From contig CP036432.1 of the NCBI GenBank assembly GCA_007753675.1, positions 1,586,394-1,650,393 on the forward strand: a stretch of 64,000 nucleotides of DNA. The letters run 5' to 3'. Of this stretch, positions 33,995 through 44,149 are shown piece by piece. Numbering within the stretch: the first letter of the stretch is position 1; every line of letters begins with the position of its first letter. This DNA is from Stieleria magnilauensis (GTDB lineage Bacteria; Planctomycetota; Planctomycetia; Pirellulales; Pirellulaceae). The position numbers were made by a program, and so were the translations under genes. A model generated the notes under the pieces. It was not told the origin of the DNA. It was given only the letters and a program-made list of their open reading frames with translations, and searched no databases.

Positions 33995-36118
33995 TCATGC
34001 TGCTGCCTGTTGACGGGTGGAGTCTTTGGCGGCGAGCAGTGTTTCCGCCGCGATGAATCCGAGCGTGGCCAAGATCAACCACTGCCACCAGCCTTGTCGT
34101 GCTTCCAATTCGATGTCGCGCAGTGCCCGCTCAGCGGTTTGCTCCTGCTGTCGCGCCAGCGGCGACGAGACGACGGCACCGAACTGGACGATCCGATCCT
34201 GGTCGAACGACGTCGTCACACTTTCCGTTGGATCCAAGTTGACCGCGTACGTTTCTCCATCGACCTCGACAAACCCCGGTTCGGTCGCGATCGCATCGTC
34301 GCCGAGTGATTCACCGACGATCAGTGATTCCGGGGCGAGCTGCATGTTTCGCCCCAACATGCCCAGCAGGACCGGGACAAACTTGGTCGACAACGCCAAC
34401 TGGCTTTCCGAAGGTTGCCAGCCACTCGTCAAGACCCAAACCTTACCAGCGGGAAGATCCGGATCGTCGTTGGCGACATCTCGTCGGATCAACAGCGGCG
34501 AACCGTCGTCCAACTTCAGCGTCACGCTGGGCATTTCACTGAGCCCGTCAAGCCGCCGGTGCTGCCAAATTCGAATGTTGCTGAAATCGTTCACCCCGGG
34601 ATCCGAAAGCGGAGCGATCAGCGCGGACTTAAAATCGACCGAAGCGATCAAGCGGTAGTCTTCCGTTTGCGTTTCACCGATCGCCAGTTCGGGAGATTGC
34701 AGCAAGCTCGCCAGCGCGGCAACCGTGGCGTCGTCGACGGCGCGATCGAGCACCACCAGAACACGTCCGCCCGATGCCAGGTATTGCTCGATGGTCTCGA
34801 GGCCGGACTCCAGTACCGCCGAAGCATTCATGATCAGCAGCGGAGTCGTCACCGGATCCAAGCCTTCGCTCCAATCGTCCTCGGTCCGCCGCTTCAACGT
34901 GACCTCGCGCGTGGGGTCGGACCAGGGCACCTGGTTGGCATAGAACGAGAGGGTTTCACGAACCGACGATTCCGAGTCGGATTCGGCCGAAGGCTCGCTG
35001 GGACGCGAGGCGTTGCGCGATGCTTCGACGAAGCGAACTTCTTGCTCGATGCGTTTGGGGCGAATGAAATGGAACGTGTTGTCAAAACTGTCGCGGTCTC
35101 CCGAAACGGTCAATGTCGCCGTCCGCACCGGGTCGCCGGCTTCACCGGATTCGGGCAACTTGACCGAAAAGAAACGCGTTTGCCCCGGTGGCACTTGGAT
35201 CACTGCGGCATCCTCGTCCTGGTTTTCGAAGCGCAGTCGGAACGTGGACGTCTCGCCATCGTCGGTTTGCGCCACCTGGACACGAACGACATCAGCTGCC
35301 GCCTCTCGAATGGCTTCATCGGTGTCGGCTGCTGGCATCTGTGGCATCACCCGCAAGCTGACGTTTCCGCGAGTGGTGGCGATCAGCGATTCCATGTCCA
35401 GCCATACACGACTGGGCCACTCATATCCTTGCAGCGTTTCGATTTCCGCGCCGGACTGCAGATCGCTCAACAGCACGATGCGGGTTTCGATCGTCGCGCT
35501 GGCATTTGGATTGTTCGGCGTGGACGACGCATTCTCCGTTTCCCCGAGTTCCAGCAGCGCTGCCTGATCGGCGGCGTAGCGGATGGCTTTGCCGACATCG
35601 GTCGATTCCCATGTCGGTGACAATTGATCGATCGCGTCCCGTGCGGCACTCTTGCGGGTCTCTGCGACCAACCGAGTGGATTCCTCCAGCGACAACATCG
35701 TTCGCGGTACCGAATCAAAGGCAATCACCGAAAACAAGGTCTCGTCGTCTGCCTGCTCCAAAATCTGTTTCGCCTTTTTGGTCGCCTGGTCCCACAAGCC
35801 GGCGCGTTTCATGCTCGCACTCTGGTCGATCAACACGATCACCGCCTGTTTGACGCCTTCTACCGAATCGGATTCCGACAGCGGCAGAAACGGTCTGGCG
35901 AAAGCGAAGGCGAGCAGCAAGATCGCCGCACATCGCAACAACAACAGCGGCCAATTCTCCAGTCGGCTGCGGCGTGTCAATCGCGGCGGCGTCGAATCGA
36001 GAAACATCAGCGAACTGAATTCGACTTCGCCCTTGGGTTGTCGCCGGATCAAGTGAAACAGGATCGGCCCGGCAACAGCCAAAGCGCCCAGAAAGTACAG
36101 CGGTGCCAAAAAACTCAT
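33995..36118 (-). CDS. BatA-type VWA membrane protein, left system
   Basis: 707 aa. The N terminus is a BatA (aerotolerance regulator) domain: FLAPLYFLGALAVAGPILFHLIRR, FSSLMFLDSTPPRLTRRSRL and the helix LLLLRCAAILLLAFAFARPF. Then VWA with an intact MIDAS motif, LIDQSASM (Asp98, Ser100, Ser102), and IVLLSDLQSG. After this come beta-rich domains (VRVQVAQTDDGETSTFRLRF) and a GATase-like segment with TIEQYLASGGRVLVVLD, then a final helix (WWQWLILATLGFIAAETLLA). Its stop overlaps nothing, but its start ATG 36118 overlaps the DUF58 stop (ATGA). In the Bat systems such proteins bind partners through the VWA domain after a MoxR ATPase acts on the complex; the same is inferred here. Confidence 0.88.
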   Translation of the reverse strand: MSFLAPLYFLGALAVAGPILFHLIRRQPKGEVEFSSLMFLDSTPPRLTRRSRLENWPLLLLRCAAILLLAFAFARPFLPLSESDSVEGVKQAVIVLIDQSASMKRAGLWDQATKKAKQILEQADDETLFSVIAFDSVPRTMLSLEESTRLVAETRKSAARDAIDQLSPTWESTDVGKAIRYAADQAALLELGETENASSTPNNPNASATIETRIVLLSDLQSGAEIETLQGYEWPSRVWLDMESLIATTRGNVSLRVMPQMPAADTDEAIREAAADVVRVQVAQTDDGETSTFRLRFENQDEDAAVIQVPPGQTRFFSVKLPESGEAGDPVRTATLTVSGDRDSFDNTFHFIRPKRIEQEVRFVEASRNASRPSEPSAESDSESSVRETLSFYANQVPWSDPTREVTLKRRTEDDWSEGLDPVTTPLLIMNASAVLESGLETIEQYLASGGRVLVVLDRAVDDATVAALASLLQSPELAIGETQTEDYRLIASVDFKSALIAPLSDPGVNDFSNIRIWQHRRLDGLSEMPSVTLKLDDGSPLLIRRDVANDDPDLPAGKVWVLTSGWQPSESQLALSTKFVPVLLGMLGRNMQLAPESLIVGESLGDDAIATEPGFVEVDGETYAVNLDPTESVTTSFDQDRIVQFGAVVSSPLARQQEQTAERALRDIELEARQGWWQWLILATLGFIAAETLLAAKDSTRQQAAA

Positions 36119-37125
36119 CGTCGCACTCCCTCGCTGATCGACCGGTGCCCCGACTTGCCGAGTCGGTTCCTGGCGTGGATCAAACTCGACAGCGCCAGAT
36201 CAAGCGGTTTGTCGGTGATCAGTTCATAGAACCCCACGCCCGTCGATTCACAAATCGATTCGATTTCACGGCGATGTTGCTCGAATCGCTCAGCGTAGTT
36301 GGCTTTCGCCGCGGCCGGGTCGACGTAGATCTGTCGGCCGGTTTCGACGTCAGTCACCATCGCCGGATCCTTGATCCCCAACTCAAGTTCCCCCGGATCG
36401 ATCATCCGCAACAACACGACTTCGTGGCCGCGTGCGCGAAGCGCCGCCAATTGCGTCTTCAGCATGCCCGGCGGGGCCAGCAGATCGCTCATCAAAATCA
36501 CCAGCCCGCGACGCGGCACCAACGAAGTCACTTGGCGAAGCGGGGCTTCGATGTCGGTGCCCTTGCCGACCGCCGGACGGGACAGTTCGACCAGAATCTG
36601 ATGAAATTGTTTGGCACCGAGTTTCGCCGGCAGAAAATCACCGAGTTCCGCATCGAACGTCAACACACCAACCGCGTCGTGTTGCATGGTCAAGAAATAG
36701 GCCAGTGTCGCGGCGACCGTACGGGCATATTCCATCTTGCTGTACTCGATCGATCCATAGCCCATCGAACGGCTTTGATCGACGACCAGGTAGCAACGCC
36801 GGTTGGTCTCGTCTTCGAATTTCTTGATGAAGTAACGATCGCTCCGCGCGTAGAGCTTCCAATCGAGGTTGCGCAAGTCATCACCGGGCACGTAAGCGCG
36901 GTATTCACTGAACTCGATCGAACTGCCGTGGGTCGGACTGCGGTGCAAGCCGGAGAAAAAGCCTTCGACCACCGTCTTGGCGCGCAGTTTCAAACTCTTG
37001 ATCCGCATCAGTGCCGCGGGGTCGACACCGGCGCGATCATTCGCATTCGAATTCGATCCGGCGGAAGGCGGTCCGGCAGTGTTTCGTCGCACGGGGGGCG
37101 CCCCGGCATTCGCGGCGGCGCTCAT
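36115..37125 (-). CDS. DUF58 domain protein, left system
   Basis: 336 aa from ATG 37125, in a 4-nt overlap (ATGA) with the MoxR stop; the longer frame to 37347 lies entirely over MoxR codons. About 45 residues of flexible Ala/Asn/Pro sequence precede the DUF58 core: LRAKTVVEGFFSGLHRSP, the diagnostic PGDDLRNLDWKLYARSD (80-96), then the VWA-like part with DQSRSM (Asp116, Ser118, Ser120) and GLVILMSDLL. DUF58 proteins nearly always accompany MoxR ATPases, and DUF58 is thought to be the MoxR substrate or adaptor. It has no membrane helix, so it is cytoplasmic. Closely paralogous to the gene at 43233. Confidence 0.93.
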   Translation of the reverse strand: MSAAANAGAPPVRRNTAGPPSAGSNSNANDRAGVDPAALMRIKSLKLRAKTVVEGFFSGLHRSPTHGSSIEFSEYRAYVPGDDLRNLDWKLYARSDRYFIKKFEDETNRRCYLVVDQSRSMGYGSIEYSKMEYARTVAATLAYFLTMQHDAVGVLTFDAELGDFLPAKLGAKQFHQILVELSRPAVGKGTDIEAPLRQVTSLVPRRGLVILMSDLLAPPGMLKTQLAALRARGHEVVLLRMIDPGELELGIKDPAMVTDVETGRQIYVDPAAAKANYAERFEQHRREIESICESTGVGFYELITDKPLDLALSSLIHARNRLGKSGHRSISEGVRR

Positions 37126-38111
37126 GGCTTGGGAATCGTCTCCAACAGCTTGTCGATGATTTGCTCGATCGTGACCCCTTCGGCTTCGGCCTTGTAGGTC
37201 GGCAACACGCGGTGACGCAGCGTCGGATGCGCCAGCGCGACGATGTCGTCGGTTTGGACATGGGCGCGGCCCATCAACAACGCGCGAGCCTTGGCGCCCA
37301 GCACCAGGGTTTGCGAGGCGCGTGTGCCGGCACCCCAGCCGACCCATTCGTTGACAAAGTCCGGCGAGCCGTCGCGATTGGGACGGGTGGTTTGAGCGAT
37401 CTTGACGGCGTATTCGGCGATCGGCGTCGCGATCGGGACGTCGCGGACGGTTTGTTGAAACTGCAACACGTCTTCACCGGAGAACAGCGGATTGATCGGC
37501 TCGGGTTTCGACGCAGTGGTCCGCAACACCACCGACAACTCGTCCTCAGGTGGCAGGTAATCGATTTTGACGTTGAACAGAAACCGATCGAGTTGGGCTT
37601 CCGGCAGCGGGTAGGTGCCTTCCATTTCGATCGGGTTTTGCGTCGCCAAGACGAAGAACGGTTCGGGCAATTCGTAACGCGTGCCGGCCGCCGTCACCTG
37701 GTGTTCTTGCATCGCTTCGAGCATCGCCGCTTGGGTCTTGGGCGGCGTTCGGTTGATCTCATCGGCCAAGATCACGTTGGCAAACACCGGCCCTTTGACA
37801 AACGTCAAACCACGATGCCCGTCCTTCGTTTCCTCCAAAATCTCGGTCCCGACGATATCGACCGGCATCAGGTCGGGCGTGAACTGGATGCGGCTGAACT
37901 GAAGGTGAAACACCTGGGCGACGCTGCGGACCAGCAAGGTTTTCGCCAACCCGGGAGGCCCGGTGATCAAGCAGTGGCCGCCGGCAAGCAGACTGATCAG
38001 CAACTGTTCGATGACGTCGTGCTGCCCGACGATGGTTTTGGAAAGTTCGCCGACGATTTTTTCGCGGGCCTCTTGGATCTGCTCGACCACGTTGGTGTCA
38101 GTGACTGTCAT
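37122..38111 (-). CDS. MoxR-family AAA+ ATPase, left system
   Basis: 329 aa. Walker A GPPGLAKT at residues 51-58; Walker B ILADEIN at 114-120 followed by [16 protein letters not shown]; sensor-1-like [24 protein letters not shown]; and the C-terminal lid with VGWGAGTRASQTLVLGAKARALL and DIVALAHPTLRHRV. These define the MoxR subfamily, an ATP-driven chaperone-like protein for VWA/DUF58 partners. ATG 38111 is preceded by a 133-bp gap to the DUF4159 gene, the only clear break in the unit, so a second promoter may lie there. The DUF58 start overlaps its stop. Its counterpart at 42182 is similar but not identical, so the two ATPases may serve different partners. Confidence 0.95.
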   Translation of the reverse strand: MTVTDTNVVEQIQEAREKIVGELSKTIVGQHDVIEQLLISLLAGGHCLITGPPGLAKTLLVRSVAQVFHLQFSRIQFTPDLMPVDIVGTEILEETKDGHRGLTFVKGPVFANVILADEINRTPPKTQAAMLEAMQEHQVTAAGTRYELPEPFFVLATQNPIEMEGTYPLPEAQLDRFLFNVKIDYLPPEDELSVVLRTTASKPEPINPLFSGEDVLQFQQTVRDVPIATPIAEYAVKIAQTTRPNRDGSPDFVNEWVGWGAGTRASQTLVLGAKARALLMGRAHVQTDDIVALAHPTLRHRVLPTYKAEAEGVTIEQIIDKLLETIPKP

Positions 38112-38244
38112 TGGCTAGTTGCTAGGTGGGTCCGAACAATGAAAGGCGTCCCGATGCGGGAAGCCGCTGATGAAGTGGTGAAAGGCAAAACGGAAATAGC
38201 ACTCGTACAAGCGATTCGCTGGGCGGGGTATAACGGGCAGCGGT

Positions 38245-39081
38245 TTAGTGAGTCATGGCGTAGGTGACGATGTTGATGCCCATCGGGTAGGCCTTTTTGA
38301 CCGAAAACTCACGAAAGTACTCTTCGTCTTCACCTTCGCGTTCCCAACCGTCACCCAGATCCGTGTTGTGGCAAATGAAGACCATGATCCGATCCTTGTC
38401 GTCGACGATCGCGCGATAGTGCGGCACGCTGTTGTCGCTGCCGTCGCGGGTGTCTTCCCAAGTGACCGATCCCCAAGCCCGGCCGATGGCTGGGACTTGC
38501 GGCTTTTCTTTCATGTCGTAAACGTTGTGAAAGATCTCGTGGTCCAGCGGGACTTCGAAAGGCTTGCGATCGGGAAAGACTCGTTCGAGTTCGAACGCCA
38601 AGTTTTCGTACTGGGTGTCGCCCCAGAAATCGTCCACCATCAGAAAGCCGCCGTTGAAACAATACTTGCGAAGCGCCACCACCTCGGCTTCACTGAACAC
38701 CAACCCGCCGGGTTCGATCAGGTACAGGAACGGATAGTCCGACAGGTTTTCGTCGGTCAGATTCACGATCACGGGATCCGGATTAACTTTGATCGTCGTC
38801 AGTTGCTGCAGCCGCAACGAGAAATTCAGGTCACTGTCGGGGTAATCCGTTCGCCAGCCGCCGCCGCCCCGTCCGCGACCGTAATACGAGTCGTAGTACA
38901 CCCGGGCAAAGGTGAAGGTGTCGCCCGGGAATTGCCGATCGACCTCCCACTGCGGAACGCCACGACGGTCTTCTTCGATGCTGCGAAAGCGACGTCCCCA
39001 CTGGGCCAATGCGATGCCGGCCGCACCGACGACCAACATCACCGTCAGCATCACGAAGGTCTTGGATCGTTGGCGCATCAT
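38245..39081 (-). CDS. DUF4159 domain protein
   Basis: 278 aa. An N-terminal signal sequence or anchor (TFVMLTVMLVVGAAGIALA) precedes a DUF4159 domain: FARVYYDSYYGRGRGGGGW, DYPDSDLNFSLRLQQLTTIKV, LIEPGGLVFSEAEVVALRKY, GFLMVDDFWG and FHNVYDMKEKPQVPAI, with VFICHNTDLGDGWE at the end. The fold is related to glutamine amidotransferases but lacks an obvious catalytic Cys. The domain is a frequent neighbour of MoxR systems in planctomycetes and other bacteria and is expected in the periplasm-like space. Its ATG overlaps the stop of the TPR/HExxH gene (ATGA). Confidence 0.9.
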   Translation of the reverse strand: MMRQRSKTFVMLTVMLVVGAAGIALAQWGRRFRSIEEDRRGVPQWEVDRQFPGDTFTFARVYYDSYYGRGRGGGGWRTDYPDSDLNFSLRLQQLTTIKVNPDPVIVNLTDENLSDYPFLYLIEPGGLVFSEAEVVALRKYCFNGGFLMVDDFWGDTQYENLAFELERVFPDRKPFEVPLDHEIFHNVYDMKEKPQVPAIGRAWGSVTWEDTRDGSDNSVPHYRAIVDDKDRIMVFICHNTDLGDGWEREGEDEEYFREFSVKKAYPMGINIVTYAMTH

Positions 39082-41915
39082 TCGACGACACTCTCCGCAG
39101 CAGGAATCTCGGACGGTTTGGCTTCGCCCGCAGGCGAAGGATCAGGCGAATCGGCCGCGTCTTGCTCAGTCGCGTCGGGCTTCTCATCCGCCGTTTTCTC
39201 GTCCGCGGCAGGCTCCTTCTCCGACCGAGCTTGCTCCGCCGGCGTCGGCTGTTGCTGCAGCGCGAGCAGCAAATGGTGGGCATCGCGATACCGCGGCGCG
39301 ATCAACAAGGCGTCGATCAGGTGCTCGGTTGCCGCGTCGATCTCGCCGGCGGCGGCCAGCGACTCAGCCATTTGAAACTCCAGACCGGCCACGTCCACCG
39401 GATCCATCGCTTGCAGCGCACGCAGCGATTCGATCGCTTTCTCGCTTTGATCCAGCTCACGACACGCCGTCACCAGCGATTGATGCACGTCCAGCGCGAA
39501 CGGCTGAATCTCAAGTGCATGGACGGCAGACTGCAGCACCGACGACCAGTCGTTTTGCGATTTCTCCATTTCAATGAAACGCTGCAAACTCGGTAAAGCA
39601 TCGGAAGAAACGGAAAAAAGCTGTTTCAAAACCTCACGCTCTTTCTCTACCTCTCCCAGTTCGCGGTAACAGACCGCAAGCGATTCCAGCACGCCTTCCG
39701 ATTCGCCCGTCGCGGCCTTTTTCTCCACCAAAAACGCAAGGTGCCCCGCCGCGTCGGCGTATTGCTTCCTCGCCAGCGCCGCCCGTGCCATCGTCATGCG
39801 GGCCCAATAGTTGTTGGGGTTCTCCTCGGCCCACTTCAAAACTTCTGCCGGGTCGACGTCTTCATTTCCTGGTTCATCGGGCGACTGGCGCCGCGTGAAC
39901 TCCAGCCCGCTGCCAAAATCAGTGGCCAACTTGCGCGAATATTCAGCAAAGCCGGTTTCGATCCGCTCCATCGGCGCGATGTTTTTCGCCAACGCTTCGT
40001 TGATCGGAATGCCTTCGGCAAGCGATTCGAGCGTCGCGTTCAACGCTTCCGCACCGTACTGGTCGACCAGGTAACGGACGACCAACGATGATTCGTAGTA
40101 CGCGAATTGCAGGTGGGTTGGTGAGGGCGGATTGAGGAATGCACCGCTCAATTGGGACACCGGGGTGAAGTCGTCGCCCAGGATCATCTCTCGATAACGG
40201 GCGGTCATCGACTGTCCCCATCGGGGGTCCCGCTCAAGCTCTTCATAGACAGAGATCCCTTCGCTCAACCATCGCGGCATTCGGTTTTTGGTTTTGGTCA
40301 GCGTGATCACATGGCAAAATTCGTGCCACAGCACGCTTTTCCAGTTCGACGGCCGCGGCCCTTGCGACGCCGGGCTGTTGGCCGTGATCACGCGTCCGAA
40401 GCACACCCCCAGAAACCCCTCGCCGCCGGGAAGCCCGAAGGTACGGATCGCGAAATCGCTTTGCTTGGGAAAGATCTCCACGATCACGGGGCGTGTCAGT
40501 TCCAATTGGTACTTTTCGCAAAGCACCTGCTTGGCTTCGGACAACAGCTCCGCGACCGCATTGCCATAGACCTGGCGTTCACGCGGATCCATTCGAATCA
40601 GGATCTCTCCCGGTTCGTGGTGTTCCTCAAAGCCCAACTCGCTGACCGGGTCGTCGACGACACGCGGCGCTCCCTTGGCCTCGCTGGCACGGATCGTTTC
40701 GAACCCGTCGATGCGATCTTTCAGTGTCATCAAGTTGTAGGCGACGACGTTGTACGGATCTTCGGTGTTGACCTGTTCGGCGAGTTTCCAGCCGACGTCA
40801 TCATCGCCCAGACGCAACAGATCTTGCGCCAACTGGAACGTGGCCGGGATGTGCGAGGGATCAAACGTCAACGCCAATCGCTGATAGTGGGCCCCCTCGG
40901 CGAAACGGTACTTGTCGGACAATTTGCGTCCGATCAGATGATCCACTTCGGGGTTGGTCGGCCACCACTGCAGTGCCTGTTCACGAAACGCTTTCTCTTT
41001 GTCGTAGTCGCCGTCCAGGTGGGCGAGCACGGCCTTGAGCGCGAACGCAGCAGGGCTCTTGGGATTCGTTTTCAGCATCCGCTCGATCGTCGCCTCCGCT
41101 CCGGCGTAGTCTTCGCGATCAATCTCCTTTTCCGCTTTCAGGATCAACGCCGGTTCATAGACCGGATTGAGCCGCAGCGATTGGACGAGTGCCACTTGAG
41201 CTTGTTGCGGGTTGGACGTCTGCAACGCGACGGCACGCAAGTAATCCAGCCGAGCGTCTTCGAGGTCGCGTTGCTGAGCTTTTGCGACCGTTTCGGCGGC
41301 GACGGCAAAATCACCTTTGCTGATCGCCAGCTCGGCGGTGGCGATCAACGCTTCGAGATTGGTGGGATCTGTCTCGAGCACGCGGTCGTAAAAATTTTTG
41401 AGAATGATCCGTGCGTCGATCCCATTGTCGGAAAAAAAACGTCCCGCGGCGATCAGCGTATCGGACGTCGCATACTTCAACTGGCCGGTTTGCAAGTAGC
41501 GCTGAATCATCGCCGCTTCACTGGCAGCGCGATCAGGCAGGTCGTTGAAGTGGGTGACATCGATTCCCAGCACACGGAGCGGCAAACTGGTCGGATAGCG
41601 GCCGATCGCGGCGTCGTAGGTTTCCAACGCCGGTTCGTATTGCCCGGTCGCCAGTTGGCATCGAATCAGCAGTTCCGACCAGCGGCGATTCCAAATCCCC
41701 CGGTCGACTTCGGCCTTGGCGATTTCTTCCGCCTCGTCAATTTTCCCCGACAGAAACAACGCTTCGGCTTCGGAGTAATTGGCCGCCAACGCGGCATGGC
41801 ACGGTAGAAGCAACACCAACAAGGCGAATGTGGCGGCCCGCAACCGGCCGGCGGCGATGATGGAATGATGTTTCGGTTGCCCGCCTTGAGTCCGATCCGC
41901 CGCGATACTGGACAC
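39078..41915 (-). CDS. TPR protein with HExxH metalloprotease-like domain
   Basis: About 945 aa from GTG 41915; the frame stays open to 42254 and an ATG at 42020 is possible, but only a late start puts the signal core (LRAATFALLVLLLPCHAALA) near the N terminus. TPR-like helices fill the first half (YSEAEALFLSGKIDEAEEIA, PTNLEALIATAELAISKGD, AEATIERMLKTNPKSPAAFAL) and the last quarter. In between is a gluzincin-like region: LWHEFCHVITL has HEFCH at about residues 531-535, and RWLSEGISVYEELE 15-20 residues later supplies the third ligand (Glu), as in Peptidase MA-type proteins. The length and the signal suggest an exported enzyme. It heads the left operon; coupling to DUF4159 (ATGA) is tight. 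Activity is not proven, but the motif is intact. Confidence 0.8.
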   Translation of the reverse strand: MSSIAADRTQGGQPKHHSIIAAGRLRAATFALLVLLLPCHAALAANYSEAEALFLSGKIDEAEEIAKAEVDRGIWNRRWSELLIRCQLATGQYEPALETYDAAIGRYPTSLPLRVLGIDVTHFNDLPDRAASEAAMIQRYLQTGQLKYATSDTLIAAGRFFSDNGIDARIILKNFYDRVLETDPTNLEALIATAELAISKGDFAVAAETVAKAQQRDLEDARLDYLRAVALQTSNPQQAQVALVQSLRLNPVYEPALILKAEKEIDREDYAGAEATIERMLKTNPKSPAAFALKAVLAHLDGDYDKEKAFREQALQWWPTNPEVDHLIGRKLSDKYRFAEGAHYQRLALTFDPSHIPATFQLAQDLLRLGDDDVGWKLAEQVNTEDPYNVVAYNLMTLKDRIDGFETIRASEAKGAPRVVDDPVSELGFEEHHEPGEILIRMDPRERQVYGNAVAELLSEAKQVLCEKYQLELTRPVIVEIFPKQSDFAIRTFGLPGGEGFLGVCFGRVITANSPASQGPRPSNWKSVLWHEFCHVITLTKTKNRMPRWLSEGISVYEELERDPRWGQSMTARYREMILGDDFTPVSQLSGAFLNPPSPTHLQFAYYESSLVVRYLVDQYGAEALNATLESLAEGIPINEALAKNIAPMERIETGFAEYSRKLATDFGSGLEFTRRQSPDEPGNEDVDPAEVLKWAEENPNNYWARMTMARAALARKQYADAAGHLAFLVEKKAATGESEGVLESLAVCYRELGEVEKEREVLKQLFSVSSDALPSLQRFIEMEKSQNDWSSVLQSAVHALEIQPFALDVHQSLVTACRELDQSEKAIESLRALQAMDPVDVAGLEFQMAESLAAAGEIDAATEHLIDALLIAPRYRDAHHLLLALQQQPTPAEQARSEKEPAADEKTADEKPDATEQDAADSPDPSPAGEAKPSEIPAAESVVE

Positions 41916-42181
41916 TTGGGTGATGTGTCGACAAACACGATGACTGTGACAACTCGGGACGGCGCGGTGCGGCAGCACAACGCGAAAGGCAGACGGTCGA
42001 AACACGGCGGTGGGCACCATTGGGCGGGTCGGTTCAATCGCACAACCTACGATTGTAGCGGAACGGACCAGGGCAAGGGTCGATCGAGACAGTTCGGGCG
42101 CGTTCCTATATCCGGCGCGTAGTCCGGCTGGTATCCTGTAGCGGTTCAGTAAGCGTGGCACCTTTTGATTGTGGGAACGGA
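41916..42181. other. Divergent intergenic region between the two MoxR systems
   Basis: About 266 bp (less if the left gene starts at 42020) from which both systems are read outward. I cannot fix a promoter; GGTATCCTGTAG near 42132 could be a -10 for the right system. No palindromic repeat of families A-D is present here, in contrast with the operons' far ends. Confidence 0.5.
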
Positions 42182-43264
42182 ATGGATAACTCGGTCGAGT
42201 CAGCAGGGAACGACGGGGCGGCGATGGGCGAGCTTTCGGCAGCCGACGCGGCACGTCTTCACGATGCCAAAAAACAGATCAGCCAGGAACTTGGCAAAGT
42301 CATTGTCGGACAGCAGGAAGTCATCGAAGAGATCATGATCGGGCTGTTCAGTCGCGGTCACGTTCTGCTCGAAGGCGTCCCCGGGCTGGCCAAAACATTG
42401 ATGATCAGCACACTGGCACAGACGATGGACCTGGCGTTTTCTCGCGTCCAGTTCACCCCCGACCTGATGCCAGCCGACGTCACCGGAACGGAGATCATCG
42501 AAGAGGACCGTTCAACCGGGCACCGCGGGTTTCGGTTCATGGAAGGCCCGTTGTTCGCCAACATCATCCTGGCCGACGAAATCAACCGCACGCCGCCCAA
42601 GACCCAAGCGTCGCTGTTGGAAGCGATGCAGGAACGGCAGGTCACGGTCGGACGAACCCGCCACCCGCTGCCCAATCCGTTCTTTGTGCTGGCCACGCAG
42701 AACCCGATCGAACAGGAAGGCACCTACCCGTTGCCCGAAGCGCAACAGGACCGCTTCATGTTCAAGGTGTATGTCGAATACCCCTCATTTGACGAGGAGT
42801 TCGAAGTCGCGCGGCGAACCACCGGCATGGAAACCGGCGACGTCCAAGCGGTGCTCAACGCCGAAGAGATCATCCGTTTGCAAGACTTGGTGCGACGGGT
42901 TCCGGTCAGCGATCACGTGGTGCGTTACGCGTTATCGTTGGTCCGCCAAACCCGCGTCGGCGACGACGGCGTGCCGGATTTCGTCAACGACCTGGTCGGT
43001 TGGGGAGCCGGTCCGCGGGCCGTCCAGTTTCTGATCCTCGGCGGCAAGGCCCGGGCACTGTTGGAAGGTCGTTTTCATGTCTCGATCGACGACATCCAAC
43101 AACTGGCCAAACCCGTCCTCCGTCACCGCATGGTGGTCAATTTTGCCGCCGAAAGTGACGGGGTGACCAGTGACAATGTGATCGATCGCATCGTAGCGGC
43201 GACACCGACGACCGAAGACGAGCTTTCGCGTGATGCCCGATTCCAAAAAATATTTGCGTCCTGA
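42182..43264 (+). CDS. MoxR-family AAA+ ATPase, right system
   Basis: 360 aa from ATG 42182 (GGGAACGG is just upstream); the frame opens at 42155. Walker A GVPGLAKT at residues 65-72, Walker [23 protein letters not shown], sensor-1 region [22 protein letters not shown], and the lid [23 protein letters not shown]. It is about 30 residues longer at the N terminus than the left MoxR, with a Ser/Ala/Gly-rich lead, otherwise collinear. It presumably acts on the DUF58 and VWA proteins encoded next to it; the DUF58 start lies inside its last 11 codons. First gene of the right operon. Confidence 0.95.
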   Translation: MDNSVESAGNDGAAMGELSAADAARLHDAKKQISQELGKVIVGQQEVIEEIMIGLFSRGHVLLEGVPGLAKTLMISTLAQTMDLAFSRVQFTPDLMPADVTGTEIIEEDRSTGHRGFRFMEGPLFANIILADEINRTPPKTQASLLEAMQERQVTVGRTRHPLPNPFFVLATQNPIEQEGTYPLPEAQQDRFMFKVYVEYPSFDEEFEVARRTTGMETGDVQAVLNAEEIIRLQDLVRRVPVSDHVVRYALSLVRQTRVGDDGVPDFVNDLVGWGAGPRAVQFLILGGKARALLEGRFHVSIDDIQQLAKPVLRHRMVVNFAAESDGVTSDNVIDRIVAATPTTEDELSRDARFQKIFAS

Positions 43265-44135
43265 AGTCACGCAGCGAATCCGTCGAATGGAATTGACGGC
43301 GCGTCGTGTGGTCGAAGGATTCCTGTCGGGCATGCACCGCAGCCCCTACTTCGGCCAGTCGATCGAATTCCTGCAGCACCGCCAATACAACACCGGTGAC
43401 GAGCTTCGTCATATCGATTGGAAGGTGTACGCGCGGCAGGATCGCTTGCACATCAAACAGTACGAAGAAGAAACGAACTTGCGGTTGACGCTGCTGGTCG
43501 ATCGCAGCGCCAGCATGTCGTACGGCGAAGGCGAAACGAACAAGTTCGATTACTCCGCGTCCATCGCCGCTTCGCTGGCTTATTTGGCTCTGCGCCAGAA
43601 AGACGCCTGCGGAGTGATCACGTTTGACACCGAAGTCCGTGACATCGTGCCGGCCAAAAGCAATCAGCAACAACTGGCGCGAATCTTGTCGATGTTGGAT
43701 CAGGTCGGGGCCGACGGCCGAACCGATTTGGTCCGCGTCGCTAAACAGGTCGGCCAGGCGATCCCCCGTCGTGGGCTGGTGCTGATCGTTTCAGACCTGT
43801 TGGGAATCGACTCGCTGGTCGAAGGGATGCGGGTGCTCCGTTCGCGGGGACACGACGTCGCCTTGTTCCACGTTTTGCATGACGACGAAATCGAATTCCC
43901 TTTCAACGGTGCGACGCGGTTCGAAGGGCTCGAAAGCGACGACATGCTCAATTGCAATCCCCGCGCGCTGCGACAGGGTTACGTCGAGGCGCTCGATCAA
44001 TTCTTGAACGCAACACGTAAAGCGTGTGGTCGGCTTTCGATCGACTACATCCAAGTCCGGACCAGCGACCCACTGGATGCACTGCTGGCACGATTCCTGT
44101 CGCACCGCACCTCGCTTCCCAAGCTACGCCGGTAA
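43233..44135 (+). CDS. DUF58 domain protein, right system
   Basis: 300 aa from ATG 43233, overlapping the MoxR end by 32 nt; GTG 43230 is the alternative. It lacks the 45-residue Pro/Asn lead of its left paralogue and goes directly into the core: [37 protein letters not shown], then the VWA-like part with VDRSASMSY (Asp90, Ser92, Ser94) and [11 protein letters not shown]. Cytoplasmic, no membrane helix. The stop TAA (44133-44135) overlaps the AAGGAGG ribosome-binding site of the next gene, so translation of the two is probably coupled. Confidence 0.93.
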   Translation: MPDSKKYLRPEVTQRIRRMELTARRVVEGFLSGMHRSPYFGQSIEFLQHRQYNTGDELRHIDWKVYARQDRLHIKQYEEETNLRLTLLVDRSASMSYGEGETNKFDYSASIAASLAYLALRQKDACGVITFDTEVRDIVPAKSNQQQLARILSMLDQVGADGRTDLVRVAKQVGQAIPRRGLVLIVSDLLGIDSLVEGMRVLRSRGHDVALFHVLHDDEIEFPFNGATRFEGLESDDMLNCNPRALRQGYVEALDQFLNATRKACGRLSIDYIQVRTSDPLDALLARFLSHRTSLPKLRR

Positions 44136-44140
44136 GGAGG
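44134..44140 (+). promoter_or_regulatory. Ribosome-binding site deciding the BatA-type start
   Basis: AAGGAGG, 9 nt before ATG 44150, overlapping the DUF58 stop codon. It rules out the longer open frame (from 44024), which lies inside DUF58. Confidence 0.85.
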
Positions 44141-44149
44141 CCGCGAACC

